Shown here: piece by piece, positions 53,835 to 64,000 of the stretch
Position numbering within the stretch: the first letter of the stretch is position 1
How the letters are laid out: every line of letters begins with the position of its first letter
Made by a program: the position numbers and the translations under genes
The notes under the pieces: generated by a model
Databases searched by the model: none
What the model saw: only the letters and a program-made list of their open reading frames with translations
What the model was told of the DNA's origin: nothing
NCBI RefSeq assembly: GCF_900156915.1
Contig: NZ_LT732535.1
Coordinates: forward strand, 3,943,104 to 4,007,103
DNA from: Sediminibacillus massiliensis
Lineage (GTDB): Bacteria > Bacillota > Bacilli > Bacillales > Amphibacillaceae
Length of the DNA stretch: 64,000 bases
Reading direction: 5' to 3'

Positions 53835-54779
53835 TCATCGTAAATATTTTTTCACTTCTTCGATCGTAGGCAGTGCAGACATGGCTCCTTTTGTGGAAGC
53901 GGCCAATGCACCGGAAACACTGGCAAATACGGTGATTTCTTTTAGCTCATCAAGTGTGTAGTCTGTGACATCTTTCTCCCGTTCACTCAATTGGTACAGC
54001 AACCCGGATACAAAGGCATCACCGGCCCCGGTTGTGTCTACTGCCTTCACCTGTCTGGCGGGAACATGGACAGCTTGTCCTTTATGGAAAACGTAACTGC
54101 CTTCATGGCCCAATGTCACGAACAAGAGGGGAATCTGGTATTCTTTTAACTTTTCGACCCCTTTATGAATGTCTGTTTCACCGGTGAGAAACTCCAATTC
54201 TTCTTCTGATAGTTTGACAAGGTCCGCTTCTCCTAGCATCGAGGTGATTTTGGTGCGGGCTTCATCCAGGCTTTTCCACAGCATCGGTCTTAAATTGGGA
54301 TCATAAGAAATGATCAGCCCGTTTTCTTTGGCGAGCCGGACAGCTTTTTTGGTCGCGGACTCTGCCGGTTCGTCAATCATCGAAATAGATCCAAAATGAA
54401 ACACATTATGTTCTTTGAACAGTTCCTCTGAAACTTCTGCTTCATGAAGATACCGGTCGGCACTCGGGTCGATGTAGAAATCGAAGCTTCTTTCACCGCC
54501 TTCTGCAAGAGTGACGAAAACAACACCTGTCCGGATTTCTTTTGTCAAATACATATTTTCCGTATCAACACCGTAGTCTTCTAGAGTGCGTTTCAAAAAA
54601 GTCCCCAATACATCGTCTCCAACTTTGCCGACGAACGAAGCTTTCGCACCTAGTCTTGCCAGCCCGACAGCGACATTGGCCGGTGCGCCGCCAGGGCTCT
54701 TCTGGAACTGGGTATTGTCCGGATCGAGCGGGATGAAATCGATCAACGCTTCTCCCAAACTGATGATTCCTTTGGTCAT
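53835..54779 (-). CDS. PfkB-family carbohydrate kinase, fructokinase-like
   Basis: 314 residues from the ATG at 54779; the GTG at 54788 overlaps the GGAAAGGTG ribosome-binding site. PfkB signature 1 is in KSPGGAPANVAVGLARLGAKASFVGKVGDDVLG, and signature 2, with the catalytic Asp, is DTTGAGDAFVSGLLY. The opening ISLGEALIDFIPLD is shared by fructokinases (ScrK type). It phosphorylates a free hexose, most likely fructose, with ATP. No sugar transporter or sucrose hydrolase is adjacent, so the pathway is open. It is a lone gene. Confidence 0.88.
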   Translation of the reverse strand: MTKGIISLGEALIDFIPLDPDNTQFQKSPGGAPANVAVGLARLGAKASFVGKVGDDVLGTFLKRTLEDYGVDTENMYLTKEIRTGVVFVTLAEGGERSFDFYIDPSADRYLHEAEVSEELFKEHNVFHFGSISMIDEPAESATKKAVRLAKENGLIISYDPNLRPMLWKSLDEARTKITSMLGEADLVKLSEEELEFLTGETDIHKGVEKLKEYQIPLLFVTLGHEGSYVFHKGQAVHVPARQVKAVDTTGAGDAFVSGLLYQLSEREKDVTDYTLDELKEITVFASVSGALAASTKGAMSALPTIEEVKKYLR

Positions 54780-55081
54780 TTTTTGCACACCTTTCCTATG
54801 GATTCATGGTTGATAATTATCCCCATGCTAGCTATTATAGTAGAGGAACTATGGAACCTCTTTGTTCGTATTTATACTATATCAAACGCCACTCAAGTTG
54901 CATACGCTATTGTCCCGGTAATATTCCAGCTTGTGAAAAAGAGTGGGAAGGACCAAAAACAACTTAGCGAAAATCCCGTTCCATACCGTTTTATCGAAAA
55001 GGAGAATCATCCAATGTAAACAATAAATCCCTTTATACTACTATCATTCAAAAAATTTAATTATCGAAGGGGATTTTAATA

Positions 55082-56668
55082 ATGTCTTATCATGAAGAAG
55101 TAAATAAACGAAAAACGTTTGCGATCATTTCCCACCCGGATGCCGGTAAAACGACATTGACGGAAAAACTGTTGTTGTTCGGTAACTTGATTCGTTCGGC
55201 AGGTACCGTCAAAGGGAAGAAATCAGGTAAATTTGCCACTTCCGACTGGATGGAGATCGAAAAGCAGCGTGGTATTTCTGTTACATCAAGTGTCATGAAT
55301 TTTCCTTATAAAGGGCATCAAGTCAACATTCTGGATACACCGGGTCACGAAGACTTCAGTGAGGACACATACCGGACATTGACTGCTGTCGACAGTGTGG
55401 TCATGATTATCGATGCCACGAAAGGTATTGAGGCCCAGACGATCAAGCTTTTCAAAGTATGCCGGATGAGAGGGATCCCGATTTTCACTTTCATCAACAA
55501 ACTGGACCGTGAAGGCAAAGAACCGCTTGCGCTATTGGAAGAAATTGAAGAAGTGCTTGATATCGAGACATACCCGATGAATTGGCCGGTCGGCATGGGG
55601 AAACGGTTCCTGGGAATTTTCGACAGACACGGAGAACAATTCGTGAAGTTCAATGGAAACGAAGAAGAAACCTATATCCCGTATGCTGAATTGGATAACC
55701 CGGAACACAAGGATTTAGTGGAACAAGGAGCATATAAAGATACGGAAGACGAGCTTGCTTTACTGGATGAAGCCGGCGACCAATTTTCCCTTGATTCCGT
55801 CTTGAGCGGTGAACAGACGCCAGTATTCTTTGGGAGCGCACTTGCCCCGTTCGGTGTCCAGACGTTTTTCGATACGTTCATATCGATGGCGCCTGCTCCG
55901 ACTCCGAGAAAATCGACAGAAGGCTTAATCAGTCCGGATAACCCTGACTTTTCCGGTTTTGTTTTCAAAATCCAGGCAAACATGAATCCTGCCCACCGTG
56001 ACAGGGTCGCCTTCCTGCGGGTGTGCTCTGGTAAGTTTCAGCGCGGAATGAGCGTAAAACTGGCCAGAACCGATAAGCCGATCAAACTATCGCAGTCACA
56101 GCAGTTCGTCGCATCTTCCAGGGATACGGTCGAGGAAGCATTTGCCGGGGATATTATCGGGATTTACGATCCGAACGCCTACCGTATTGGCGACACGCTG
56201 ATTGAAGGCAAGGACAAATTCGAATACGATGAATTGCCCCAATTCCCACCCGAACTGTTCAAGAAGGTGACGGCCAAAAACGTCATGAAAGCAAAGCAGT
56301 TTAAAAAAGGAATCGAACAGCTTGTACAGGAAGGTGCGATTCAGCTGTTCAGAGGGCAGAGCAATGAAGCTTATATTCTTGGAGCGGTTGGGGAACTTCA
56401 GTACGAAGTGTTTGAATACCGGATGAAGAATGAATACAACGTAGAAGTCATGCTGGAATCGATCGGTGAACGGATTCCGCGTTGGTTGAAAGCCGACCAG
56501 GTCGATCAGAAGCTGTTCGACGAACGGAGCATGCTCGTTAAAGACAGGGAAGGGGAATTCCTTTGCCTGTTCAAAAACGATTTTGCCCTGCGCTGGTTCA
56601 AAGACAAAAATCCTGATATCCAATTGATCGACTTGTTCGAAGTGAACCAATACGATCAAAGTTATTAA
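55082..56668 (+). CDS. prfC: Peptide chain release factor 3 (RF3)
   Basis: 528 residues. A translational GTPase: G1 [16 protein letters not shown], switch [18 protein letters not shown]4 NKLDRE. The tail matches RF3 rather than EF-G or TypA. RF3 uses GTP to release RF1/RF2 from the ribosome after peptide release, and it affects fidelity. AAGGGG at 55068-55073 precedes the ATG. B. subtilis lacks prfC, but many other Bacillaceae have it. It is monocistronic, with a terminator. Confidence 0.95.
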   Translation: MSYHEEVNKRKTFAIISHPDAGKTTLTEKLLLFGNLIRSAGTVKGKKSGKFATSDWMEIEKQRGISVTSSVMNFPYKGHQVNILDTPGHEDFSEDTYRTLTAVDSVVMIIDATKGIEAQTIKLFKVCRMRGIPIFTFINKLDREGKEPLALLEEIEEVLDIETYPMNWPVGMGKRFLGIFDRHGEQFVKFNGNEEETYIPYAELDNPEHKDLVEQGAYKDTEDELALLDEAGDQFSLDSVLSGEQTPVFFGSALAPFGVQTFFDTFISMAPAPTPRKSTEGLISPDNPDFSGFVFKIQANMNPAHRDRVAFLRVCSGKFQRGMSVKLARTDKPIKLSQSQQFVASSRDTVEEAFAGDIIGIYDPNAYRIGDTLIEGKDKFEYDELPQFPPELFKKVTAKNVMKAKQFKKGIEQLVQEGAIQLFRGQSNEAYILGAVGELQYEVFEYRMKNEYNVEVMLESIGERIPRWLKADQVDQKLFDERSMLVKDREGEFLCLFKNDFALRWFKDKNPDIQLIDLFEVNQYDQSY

Positions 56669-56678
56669 TCAAAGAGTG

Positions 56679-56714
56679 AAGCCCGTCAAAAGAAAAAGTT
56701 GACGGGCTTGTTTA
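56679..56714 (+). terminator. Terminator after prfC
   Basis: AAGCCCGTCAA / TTGACGGGCTT stem followed by GTTTATT. Confidence 0.8.
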
Positions 56715-56830
56715 TTAATGGGAATTATAGACCGCACATTTTATCGTGGATCAAATGATGGAACTTTTTAGCCATTCATCCGTATTACAAGGAGAAGAAC
56801 ATGGCAAGGACTTATGAAAGGGGAGAGTGA

Positions 56831-57091
56831 GTTATCTTACAGTTCATACTATCGATTATCCTGGTAATCTCTTTGATATTCTCCATAACAGTTGTCGTTC
56901 GCAAAAGGAAAAAGGCTGGCATTACAGGTGTGAAAAGCGCATTAAGTTCTATTTGTCTCTACTTGATTGCTGTCACGAACCTTTTTGCTTACTGGTTCGA
57001 CTTCCTGGGTTTGTTGAGTTGGTCGCTTACGGTTTTTTTGTTGATTTTAGGGGCTTATTTTACAAAGTATGTTCCGGTGTCGGAAAAATGA
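56831..57091 (+). CDS. Small membrane protein with unclear start
   Basis: The frame from 56831 (directly after a TGA) to 57091 encodes a protein-like sequence: VILQFILSIILVISLIFSITVVV, then RKRKKAGITG, then two more hydrophobic segments ending FTKYVPVSEK. That gives three spans in about 86 residues. But no standard start codon precedes the first span: the first in-frame TTG is at 56873, inside it. GGGGAG (56819-56824) lies just before, and GTG 56827 is one frame off. Either a one-base difference separates GTG from this frame, or a non-standard start is used. The function is unknown. Confidence 0.5.
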   Translation, partial: VILQFILSIILVISLIFSITVVVRKRKKAGITGVKSALSSICLYLIAVTNLFAYWFDFLGLLSWSLTVFLLILGAYFTKYVPVSEK

Positions 57092-57190
57092 AAACTTCAA
57101 CTGTTTGTCTAACGGTTGGCTTCGGGATCAGATAACTATTGGTATCTTCAGATCGTAAGAATCACGGGGTGCAGTTAGGGGGAAAGTGAT

Positions 57191-57487
57191 TTGGAATATG
57201 ACTTTTTTTGGTTAGCTATAGGAATTGCAATCGCAGGTTATTGTATAGGAGACGGATTGAAAAATTTTAATAATCCGAACAATAAAAGCCTTATGGATTA
57301 CTTAGACGATGAGAAAGATCACGAACTGATTAATGAAAAGGAAGTACACAACTTCATGGGTATATCAAAAGAAGATGCAAAGTCTCTAATCGACGAACAT
57401 CCGGATATACCACACATCATGATTAATAACAAAATTTACTACCCGAAAGAAAAGCTGCGTAAATGGCTGTTGGAATTGAGTGGATAA
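57191..57487 (+). CDS. Membrane-anchored small protein with excisionase-like helix-turn-helix
   Basis: 98 residues from the TTG at 57191, preceded by GGGGGAAAGTG. One N-terminal hydrophobic span (FFWLAIGIAIAGYCIGDGL, about 5-23) is followed by an acidic stretch. The C-terminal 50 residues look like a MerR/excisionase-type winged helix: VHNFMGISKEDAKSLIDEHPDIPHIMINNKIYYPKEKLRKWLLE. A tethered DNA-binding protein, or a protein that borrowed the fold for membrane contacts, would fit. I do not recognise a named family. It stands alone with its own terminator. Confidence 0.65.
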   Translation: MEYDFFWLAIGIAIAGYCIGDGLKNFNNPNNKSLMDYLDDEKDHELINEKEVHNFMGISKEDAKSLIDEHPDIPHIMINNKIYYPKEKLRKWLLELSG

Positions 57488-57500
57488 GATTCGGGTATTA

Positions 57501-57536
57501 AAAAACGATCAGAGAGAAAGACTCTGATCGTTTTTC
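57501..57536 (+). terminator. Terminator after the tethered HTH gene
   Basis: AAAAACGATCAGAG / CTCTGATCGTTTTT stem, loop AGAAAGA, T5. It is long and perfect. Confidence 0.88.
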
Positions 57537-57658
57537 TGAGTCAATAAATTTTATGATGAACATTTACCATCACGTTCAATTACTAGAGGGAATTCCTATT
57601 CTGTTGTCATAGCGGGTTTTCTATCAGCGGTGATTGAAAACTAGTGTCCAAAACCAAT

Positions 57659-58411
57659 TTATTCGGCAACCTCTAAATCTACGTCTTTATGTGTATGGAG
57701 GTCATCCTTTTTCACATGGACGGTGATGGTGTATGTTCCGGCTTCAGGGAATGCAGCCGGACCGGCGTATTGGCCATCCTCTTGTTCTGTTAAATTGATC
57801 CAGAGCGGGTTTTCCAACTGGTCGTTGTTTACTTCAAGGGTGACGTTTGCATCCGCAAGCGGGGTTCCATCCTGATTTATAGCCACCGTCATTTCTTTTT
57901 CTTCTTCCATAGTCCATGAATCGTCACTTACTAAGTCAACCGTCACTCCGTCATCATGATGGTGGTGTTCTTCTTCAGACTCTGCCTCTTCTTCATGCTC
58001 TTCTTCAGTTTCTTGTTCTCCTACAATGACTTCCTGTTTCGGCATAACATGCATTTCATGTGCAGTCACATGGGATTGAACCATATAAGTGGCGGCTTCC
58101 TCGAAAGAATTTTCTACTATATAAACTCCCTCACCTTCATGAGTCGCTTCGATCATCTCACTGTCGTCTTTACTGCCTTCCGCCCAAAATTCAAACTCTA
58201 CTTCACTTGCATCGTCTACGCTCTCGCCGTCCTGAGTTACTGTTGCCCGGAACTCTGCGTTTTCATCTACATCCAGTGACCCGGGAGCCTCTAATTCTAC
58301 TTCAATCGGTGCAGGTACAGCCTCTTCTCCGGTATTGGAGTCCTGGTTTTCCGATTGACCGCAGGCTGTTGCAAATGCGAGCAATAATAATGTAAATAAA
58401 CCTTTTTTCAT
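57659..58411 (-). CDS. Lipoprotein with two FixH/YtkA-like domains and a His-rich linker
   Basis: 250 residues. Lipoprotein signal MKKGLFTLLLLAFATAC with lipobox Cys17. Two beta-sandwich modules of the YtkA/FixH type follow: about 35-130 (VELEAPGSLDVDENAEFRATVTQDG... YMVQSHVTAHEMHVMPKQEVIVG) and about 155-250 (VTVDLVSDDSWTMEEEKEMTVAINQDG... GTYTITVHVKKDDLHTHKDVDLEV). Between them is a Glu/His linker with EEEHHHHDDG. Family members are linked to copper handling or cytochrome oxidase assembly; the His cluster and HxH motifs suggest metal binding. The function is inferred. The ATG at 58411 follows GAGGAAG on the minus strand. Confidence 0.8.
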   Translation of the reverse strand: MKKGLFTLLLLAFATACGQSENQDSNTGEEAVPAPIEVELEAPGSLDVDENAEFRATVTQDGESVDDASEVEFEFWAEGSKDDSEMIEATHEGEGVYIVENSFEEAATYMVQSHVTAHEMHVMPKQEVIVGEQETEEEHEEEAESEEEHHHHDDGVTVDLVSDDSWTMEEEKEMTVAINQDGTPLADANVTLEVNNDQLENPLWINLTEQEDGQYAGPAAFPEAGTYTITVHVKKDDLHTHKDVDLEVAE

Positions 58412-58615
58412 TTATAATAACTTCCTCTCTCTTCATTATGTAAGGTGGACTACTTTGATTATAAAGAAGAAAATGAGAGACGACAATGGATGGAACAGGC
58501 CGGTTTGTGACCGATTGTTGACGATGAACATATTTCTTAAATCGGTTGAACGGACGTGTTATGGTTAGGGATGGCGGCTATACGCCATAATGTAGAATAA
58601 CAGATACATTTATAT

Positions 58616-58629
58616 CGAATGTTTGTTCG
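58616..58629 (+). promoter_or_regulatory. LexA (DinR) box upstream of uvrB
   Basis: CGAATGTTTGTTCG matches the Bacillus SOS operator CGAAC-N4-GTTCG with one mismatch. It lies 67-80 bases before the uvrB start, so uvrBA should be DNA-damage inducible. A hairpin ATGGCG...CGCCAT sits at 58571-58588 just upstream. Confidence 0.85.
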
Positions 58630-58695
58630 TATTTGTGTTATCATAGTAATAGATTGTGCTAAAATGGAAGAAAAAGAACGGAGGTTGGTTGGATC

Positions 58696-60678
58696 GTGGA
58701 AAACAAATTCGACCTTGTGTCTAAGTATCAACCGCAGGGAGATCAACCAAGAGCGATAGAACAACTCGTCGAAGGTATTCATAACGGAAAAAGGCATCAA
58801 ACATTGCTTGGTGCCACCGGGACTGGAAAGACCTTCACGATGTCCAATGTCATCAAAGAAATCAACAGGCCGACACTGGTGATCGCCCATAACAAGACAC
58901 TTGCCGGCCAGTTATATAGTGAATTCAAAGAATTTTTTCCGAACAATGCTGTAGAGTATTTCGTCAGTTATTACGATTATTATCAACCGGAAGCATATGT
59001 GCCTTCCACCGACACCTTCATCGAAAAGGATGCAAGCATCAACGATGAAATAGATAAACTTCGCCACTCAGCGACATCATCGCTGTTCGAACGGAATGAT
59101 GTGCTGATTGTAGCAAGTGTGTCCTGTATTTACGGTTTGGGATCTCCTGAAGAATACCGTAGTCAGGTATTATCATTGAGAACAGGCATGGAAATGGACA
59201 GGGACCAGCTACTGCGCAAGATGGTCGACATCCAATATGCCCGAAATGATATCGATTTTCAACGCGGTACGTTCCGGGTGCGCGGTGATTCGGTAGAGAT
59301 CATCCCGGCCTCCAGGGAAGAGCATTGCGTGAGAATCGAATTTTTCGGAGACGAAATCGACCGGATCAGGGAAGTGGATGCCCTGACAGGCGAAATCCTC
59401 GGTGACCGGGAACATATCGCCATTTTCCCGGCATCCCACTTTGTGACCCGTGAAGAGAACTTGAAGCGGGCCATCAAAAACATCGAGGCTGAACTTGCTG
59501 ACCGGCTGAAAGAACTTCGCGAACAAAATAAATTATTAGAAGCACAGCGTATTGAACAACGAACCAATTATGACCTGGAAATGATGAACGAGATGGGCTT
59601 TTGTTCTGGGATTGAGAATTACTCCCGGCATCTGACCTTCCGTGAACCTGGTTCGACCCCGTACACGCTGCTGGATTATTTTCCGGATGACTTCTTGATC
59701 GTCATCGACGAGTCCCACGTCACGTTGCCGCAAATCCGCGGAATGTATAACGGTGACCAGGCAAGGAAACAGGTTTTGGTCGACCATGGCTTCCGCCTGC
59801 CTTCAGCGATGGACAACAGGCCTTTGACATTTCAGGAGTTTGAAAAAAAGACAAGCCAGAACGTCTATGTGTCTGCGACGCCGGGCCCTTATGAATTGGA
59901 GCATACTCCGCAGATGACCGAGCAAATCATTCGGCCGACAGGGCTGCTTGATCCGGAAGTGGAAGTCCGTCCGATCGAAGGACAAATCGATGATTTGATT
60001 GGTGAAATCAACAAACGGATTGAGCGGAATGAACGTGTCCTCGTTACAACATTGACGAAAAAGATGTCGGAAGACCTTACGGATTACCTGAAAGAAATCG
60101 GCATAAAAGTGGCTTATCTTCACTCTGAAATAAAAACCCTCGAAAGAATCGAGATTATCAGGGACCTGAGAGTGGGTAAATACGATGTATTAGTCGGTAT
60201 TAACCTGCTTAGGGAAGGACTGGATATTCCGGAGGTATCGCTTGTAACCATCCTTGATGCCGACAAAGAAGGATTCCTCCGCTCTGAGCGGTCACTGATC
60301 CAGACGATGGGAAGGGCGGCCCGTAACGAAAACGGCCGTGTCATCATGTATGCAGATAAAATAACGGACTCCATGCAAAAAGCGATAGAAGAGACTTATC
60401 GACGTAGGGAAAAACAACAGGCCTATAACGAAGAACACGGTATCACGCCGACAACGATCAAGAAGGAAGTCCGCGATGTGATCAGGGCCACTGTGGCGGC
60501 TGAAGAGACCGAAGCATATGAAGCAGAAACACCTAAACTCTCCAAGATGAGCAAGAAAGAACGCGAGAAAGTAATCGAAGATATGGAAAAAGAAATGAAG
60601 CAGGCAGCACGCGATCTGAATTTCGAAAAAGCTGCCGAACTTCGCGACTTGGTATTGGAACTAAAAGCGGAAGGATGA
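58696..60678 (+). CDS. uvrB: Excinuclease ABC subunit B
   Basis: 660 residues. Walker A GATGTGKT, the beta-hairpin region [25 protein letters not shown], helicase motifs ([37 protein letters not shown]) and a C-terminal UVR motif ([26 protein letters not shown]). UvrB receives damaged DNA from UvrA and then recruits UvrC for incision. The ORF begins with GTG at 58696, with GGAGG at 58680-58684. It ends 7 bases before uvrA, so the two are an operon under a LexA box. Confidence 0.98.
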   Translation: MENKFDLVSKYQPQGDQPRAIEQLVEGIHNGKRHQTLLGATGTGKTFTMSNVIKEINRPTLVIAHNKTLAGQLYSEFKEFFPNNAVEYFVSYYDYYQPEAYVPSTDTFIEKDASINDEIDKLRHSATSSLFERNDVLIVASVSCIYGLGSPEEYRSQVLSLRTGMEMDRDQLLRKMVDIQYARNDIDFQRGTFRVRGDSVEIIPASREEHCVRIEFFGDEIDRIREVDALTGEILGDREHIAIFPASHFVTREENLKRAIKNIEAELADRLKELREQNKLLEAQRIEQRTNYDLEMMNEMGFCSGIENYSRHLTFREPGSTPYTLLDYFPDDFLIVIDESHVTLPQIRGMYNGDQARKQVLVDHGFRLPSAMDNRPLTFQEFEKKTSQNVYVSATPGPYELEHTPQMTEQIIRPTGLLDPEVEVRPIEGQIDDLIGEINKRIERNERVLVTTLTKKMSEDLTDYLKEIGIKVAYLHSEIKTLERIEIIRDLRVGKYDVLVGINLLREGLDIPEVSLVTILDADKEGFLRSERSLIQTMGRAARNENGRVIMYADKITDSMQKAIEETYRRREKQQAYNEEHGITPTTIKKEVRDVIRATVAAEETEAYEAETPKLSKMSKKEREKVIEDMEKEMKQAARDLNFEKAAELRDLVLELKAEG

Positions 60679-60685
60679 CCTTGGA

Positions 60686-63565
60686 ATGGCAAAAAAATCG
60701 ATAACGGTTAAAGGGGCGCGTGCCCATAATTTGAAAAATGTAGATGTCGACATACCCAAAGACCAGCTGGTTGTCCTGACAGGGTTGTCGGGTTCAGGTA
60801 AGTCGTCACTGGCCTTCGATACCATTTATGCTGAGGGCCAGCGGCGTTATGTCGAGTCGTTATCTGCATACGCCAGACAATTTCTCGGTCAAATGGATAA
60901 ACCGGATGTGGATGCTATCGAAGGTTTGTCCCCGGCAATATCGATCGATCAAAAAACCACCAGCCGGAACCCGAGATCCACAGTTGGTACAGTAACAGAA
61001 ATCTATGATTATCTGCGGCTTTTGTTTGCCCGTGTCGGACATCCGACTTGTCCGAAACACGGTATCGAAATCACCTCTCAGACAATCCAGCAGATGGTCG
61101 ACAGAATAATGGAATACCCGGAACGAACCAAAATGCAAATTCTTGCCCCGGTAGTTTCCGGACGTAAAGGCGAGCATGTCAAAGTTCTCGAAAACCTGAA
61201 AAGAGAAGGATATATCCGGATCAGGGTGGACGGGGAAATGTATGAGGTCTCCGATGAAATCAAGTTGGAAAAAAACAAGAAACATTCCATCGAAGTCGTT
61301 GTAGACCGTGTTGTCGTTAAAGAAGGGGTTACAGGCAGGATTTCCGATTCTCTTGAAACAGCATTGCGACTAGGAGAAGGAAATGTCATCGTTGATGTGA
61401 TCGGCGAAGAAGAGCTTTTATTCAGTGAACATCATGCCTGCCCTGTCTGCGGTTTTTCGATCGGGGAATTAGAACCTCGGTTGTTCTCTTTCAACAGTCC
61501 TTTTGGAGCTTGTCAACGTTGTGACGGGCTTGGAACACAGCTGGAAGTAGATGTGGATCTTGTCATCCCGGACTGGGACAGATCGTTGAAAGAAGGAGCG
61601 ATCGTTGCATGGGAACCGACCAGCTCTCAGTACTATCCGAAGCTGCTTGAGAGTGTCTGCAACCACTTTGGCATCGATATGGAAGTTCCTGTCAGTCAGA
61701 TTCCGAAACAACAAATGGACAAAATACTTCACGGGAGCGGCAAAGAAAGAATTCACTTCCGATATGAAAATGATTTCGGCAGGGTACGAGAAAATAATAT
61801 TATCTTTGAGGGCGTTCTTGCCAACATCGAACGGAGATACAAAGAAACAAGCTCCGACTTCATCCGTGAACAAATGGAGAAGTTCATGACCCAGAAGCCT
61901 TGTCCAAAGTGTAAAGGATATCGTTTGAAAGAGGAAGCACTGGCGGTACTTGTGAATGGGCTTCATGTCGGAAATGTGACCGAGATGGCAGTGAACGAGG
62001 CATATGCTTTCTTTGATGACTTGCAGTTGTCCGAGAAAGAAGAACAAATCGCCCGGATGATTTTGAAGGAGATTTGCGACAGGTTGACATTCCTGAACAA
62101 TGTCGGACTTGATTATCTGACCTTATCACGTGCGGCCGGAACATTGTCTGGCGGGGAAGCACAACGGATCAGACTGGCAACTCAAATCGGTTCTGCACTT
62201 ACCGGTGTACTGTATGTACTTGATGAGCCGTCGATCGGCCTCCACCAGCGGGACAATGACCGCTTGATCGGTACATTGCAGCGCATGCGGAATCTCGGCA
62301 ATACGCTCATTGTCGTCGAACATGATGAGGACACCATGCTGGCCGCGGACTGGCTGATTGACATCGGTCCCGGCGCCGGCGAGCACGGCGGTCAAATCGT
62401 CTCAAGCGGGACACCGAAACAAGTGATGAAGGATAAAAATTCCCTGACAGGCCAATATCTATCAGGAAAGAAATTCATCCCGCTGCCAACGGAACGGAGA
62501 AAGCCGGATAAACGGGCGATTGAAGTCATCGGGGCGGAAGAAAACAACTTGAAAAAAGTGAACGCCAAGATTCCGCTTGGATTGTTTACAGCCGTGACCG
62601 GTGTTTCCGGTTCCGGTAAAAGTACGTTGATCAACGAAATTTTGCACAAATCTTTGGCCATGCAACTGCACCGCGGCAAACAAAAGCCCGGCAAGCACAA
62701 GCAAATCAAAGGGATAGACAACCTGGAAAAAGTCATCGATATTGACCAGTCCCCGATCGGTCGTACGCCTAGGTCCAATCCGGCGACATATACCGGGGTA
62801 TTCGATGATATCCGGGATGTATTCGCCCAGACCAACGAAGCGAAAATCCGCGGCTATAAAAAAGGCCGCTTCAGTTTCAATGTGAAAGGCGGACGCTGTG
62901 AAGCATGCCGCGGCGACGGAATCATCAAAATCGAAATGCACTTTTTGCCCGACGTTTATGTCCCTTGCGAAGTGTGCCACGGCAAAAGGTACAACAGGGA
63001 AACATTGGAAGTGAAGTACAAAGGCAAAAACATTGCCGATGTGTTGGATATGACGATTGAAGAATCTCTTGATTTCTTTGCCAACATCCCGAAAATCCAG
63101 CGCAAGCTCCAAACGATTTTCGATGTCGGGCTTGGCTATATCAGGCTCGGACAACCGGCAACTACTTTATCAGGCGGAGAAGCACAGCGTGTCAAACTGG
63201 CAAGTGAACTCCATCGCCGTTCCAACGGTAAATCGTTGTATATACTGGATGAACCGACAACAGGGCTGCATGTGGACGATATCTCCCGTCTGCTTGAAGT
63301 ATTGCAGCGTCTCGTCAACAATGGCGATACAGTATTGATCATCGAGCATAACCTCGATGTCATCAAAGCTGCCGACAACATCATCGACCTCGGCCCGGAA
63401 GGCGGAGACAAAGGCGGCCAGATTATCGCAACAGGCACCCCGGAAGAAATAGCCGACCATCCACAATCCTATACAGGCAAGTACTTGAAGCCTATTTTGG
63501 AACGGGACAGAAAAAGAATGGAAGACAGAATAACCAAACAGGAAAAAGTCGCACAAAATAATTAA
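60686..63565 (+). CDS. uvrA: Excinuclease ABC subunit A
   Basis: 959 residues. Two ABC ATPase modules: [23 protein letters not shown] near the N-terminus and [15 protein letters not shown] near residue 640, each with a signature ([32 protein letters not shown]). Two zinc fingers are visible: [30 protein letters not shown] and [30 protein letters not shown]. UvrA dimers find bulky DNA lesions and load UvrB. It is complete and ordinary in length. The ATG at 60686 follows GGAAGGATGACC. A terminator follows, then a dispersed repeat. Confidence 0.98.
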   Translation: MAKKSITVKGARAHNLKNVDVDIPKDQLVVLTGLSGSGKSSLAFDTIYAEGQRRYVESLSAYARQFLGQMDKPDVDAIEGLSPAISIDQKTTSRNPRSTVGTVTEIYDYLRLLFARVGHPTCPKHGIEITSQTIQQMVDRIMEYPERTKMQILAPVVSGRKGEHVKVLENLKREGYIRIRVDGEMYEVSDEIKLEKNKKHSIEVVVDRVVVKEGVTGRISDSLETALRLGEGNVIVDVIGEEELLFSEHHACPVCGFSIGELEPRLFSFNSPFGACQRCDGLGTQLEVDVDLVIPDWDRSLKEGAIVAWEPTSSQYYPKLLESVCNHFGIDMEVPVSQIPKQQMDKILHGSGKERIHFRYENDFGRVRENNIIFEGVLANIERRYKETSSDFIREQMEKFMTQKPCPKCKGYRLKEEALAVLVNGLHVGNVTEMAVNEAYAFFDDLQLSEKEEQIARMILKEICDRLTFLNNVGLDYLTLSRAAGTLSGGEAQRIRLATQIGSALTGVLYVLDEPSIGLHQRDNDRLIGTLQRMRNLGNTLIVVEHDEDTMLAADWLIDIGPGAGEHGGQIVSSGTPKQVMKDKNSLTGQYLSGKKFIPLPTERRKPDKRAIEVIGAEENNLKKVNAKIPLGLFTAVTGVSGSGKSTLINEILHKSLAMQLHRGKQKPGKHKQIKGIDNLEKVIDIDQSPIGRTPRSNPATYTGVFDDIRDVFAQTNEAKIRGYKKGRFSFNVKGGRCEACRGDGIIKIEMHFLPDVYVPCEVCHGKRYNRETLEVKYKGKNIADVLDMTIEESLDFFANIPKIQRKLQTIFDVGLGYIRLGQPATTLSGGEAQRVKLASELHRRSNGKSLYILDEPTTGLHVDDISRLLEVLQRLVNNGDTVLIIEHNLDVIKAADNIIDLGPEGGDKGGQIIATGTPEEIADHPQSYTGKYLKPILERDRKRMEDRITKQEKVAQNN

Positions 63566-63574
63566 CAAATAACC

Positions 63575-63605
63575 AGCCCCTCTCTCCAATAGAGGGGCAT
63601 TTTTG
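63575..63605 (+). terminator. Terminator after uvrA
   Basis: GCCCCTCT CTCCAAT AGAGGGGC perfect stem, then ATTTTTG. Confidence 0.88.
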
Positions 63606-63666
63606 CATACTTATCAGGGTGTACTCGTCCCGCTTTTTACTTACTTTTAAGGTTCAAAGTAGAGGG

Positions 63667-63998
63667 AAACTGCGACATAGTGACAATTCTATTTTTTGAA
63701 GCTTATGCTGTTCTGCCTTCGCTTTTAGGGATTTTCTGAATTTTGATGTTAGGAATACCTCATGTTAGACATACTTTGGAACAACTTCTCACTTGATCAG
63801 AAAAACGAATGAAGCGGAGGAAAAATGCGAGACTCCAGTGGGAAAGGAACAGTCTGAAGACCCCGCAGGGCGCTTTTCCCGAGGAGGCTGAAGCGTTCCC
63901 CACGGAAAGCGAGTATTTTTCCGCAGCGCTGGACTACCACTCAATCCAAAAAGGATGGAAGGAAGTTCCGTTAAGTGAAGTTAGTTATGTCGCAGTTT
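63667..63998 (+). repeat. MITE-like repeat with terminal inverted repeats, copy 2
   Basis: 332 bp, same orientation as copy 1 at 41572-41934. Terminal repeats AAACTGCGACATA (63667-63679) and TATGTCGCAGTTT (63986-63998) are exact. The central 130 bases (about 63808-63940) differ from copy 1 at only a few positions, while the left third has small deletions. The right end coincides with the end of the window, so any target-site duplication cannot be checked. Confidence 0.85.
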
Positions 63999-64000
63999 AT

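Overview
The window is chromosomal DNA of a low-to-moderate G+C, Gram-positive, flagellated member of the Bacillaceae. Gene order matches the Bacillus subtilis block hag - flaG - fliD - fliS - fliT - hpf - secA - prfB - cccB - ftsEX - ctpB - minJ - uvrBA. Acidic proteins, long acidic linkers and the style of the dispersed repeats suggest a moderately halophilic relative (Halobacillus/Virgibacillus-like). That placement is inference.

Layout. (1) 1-940: the 3' end of flagellin and a YjfB-type motility protein. (2) 960-16,460: an accessory island between flagellin and flaG. It holds three overlapping dynamin-like GTPase genes plus a small acidic protein in one operon, and a near-identical second copy of the small gene. 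Between the two copies lies a cassette of a three-helix membrane protein, an overlooked 47-residue basic protein and a CHAT (caspase-like) protein. Then come a nuclease-like SEC-C protein and a fourth, TPR-fused dynamin-like protein on the minus strand. (3) 16,760-24,925: mnmH, flaG, fliD, then a minus-strand Tat translocon (tatA, tatC) with a two-subunit gluconate-dehydrogenase-like oxidoreductase whose small subunit carries a twin-arginine signal, then fliS, fliT and a helical protein. (4) 25,260-30,360: hpf with a sigma-B-like promoter, a small CxxC protein, secA, and prfB with its programmed frameshift. (5) 30,450-40,680: a CrtI/PYROXD2-like oxidoreductase, a VOC protein, a YitT protein, cccB, ftsE-ftsX followed by their probable M23 hydrolase, ctpB and minJ. 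(6) 40,770-49,210: a Cys-rich protein and a 2411-residue protein with 23 carboxypeptidase-regulatory-like repeats. Both lack a signal peptide and are candidate spore-surface proteins; a repeat element lies between them. (7) 49,460-58,420: hydrolase, SNF2/SWIM helicase, sugar kinase, prfC, two small membrane proteins and a FixH/YtkA-like lipoprotein. (8) 58,600-64,000: uvrB-uvrA behind a LexA box, then a second copy of the 330-360 bp repeat with terminal inverted repeats.

How the parts work together. Flagellar filament assembly (flagellin, cap, chaperones) is controlled by sigma-D-type promoters that are readable in the sequence. The dynamin operon also has a sigma-D-like element upstream. The first dynamin joins a cytosolic GTPase to an extracellular TcaA-like (NTF2-like) region through one membrane span. 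The others look like membrane-active GTPases. Next to CHAT, membrane-effector-like and nuclease-like genes, this is the best candidate in the window for an undescribed system, either membrane protection or anti-phage defence. Envelope functions (Tat, SecA, FtsEX-M23, CtpB, MinJ) fill much of the core.
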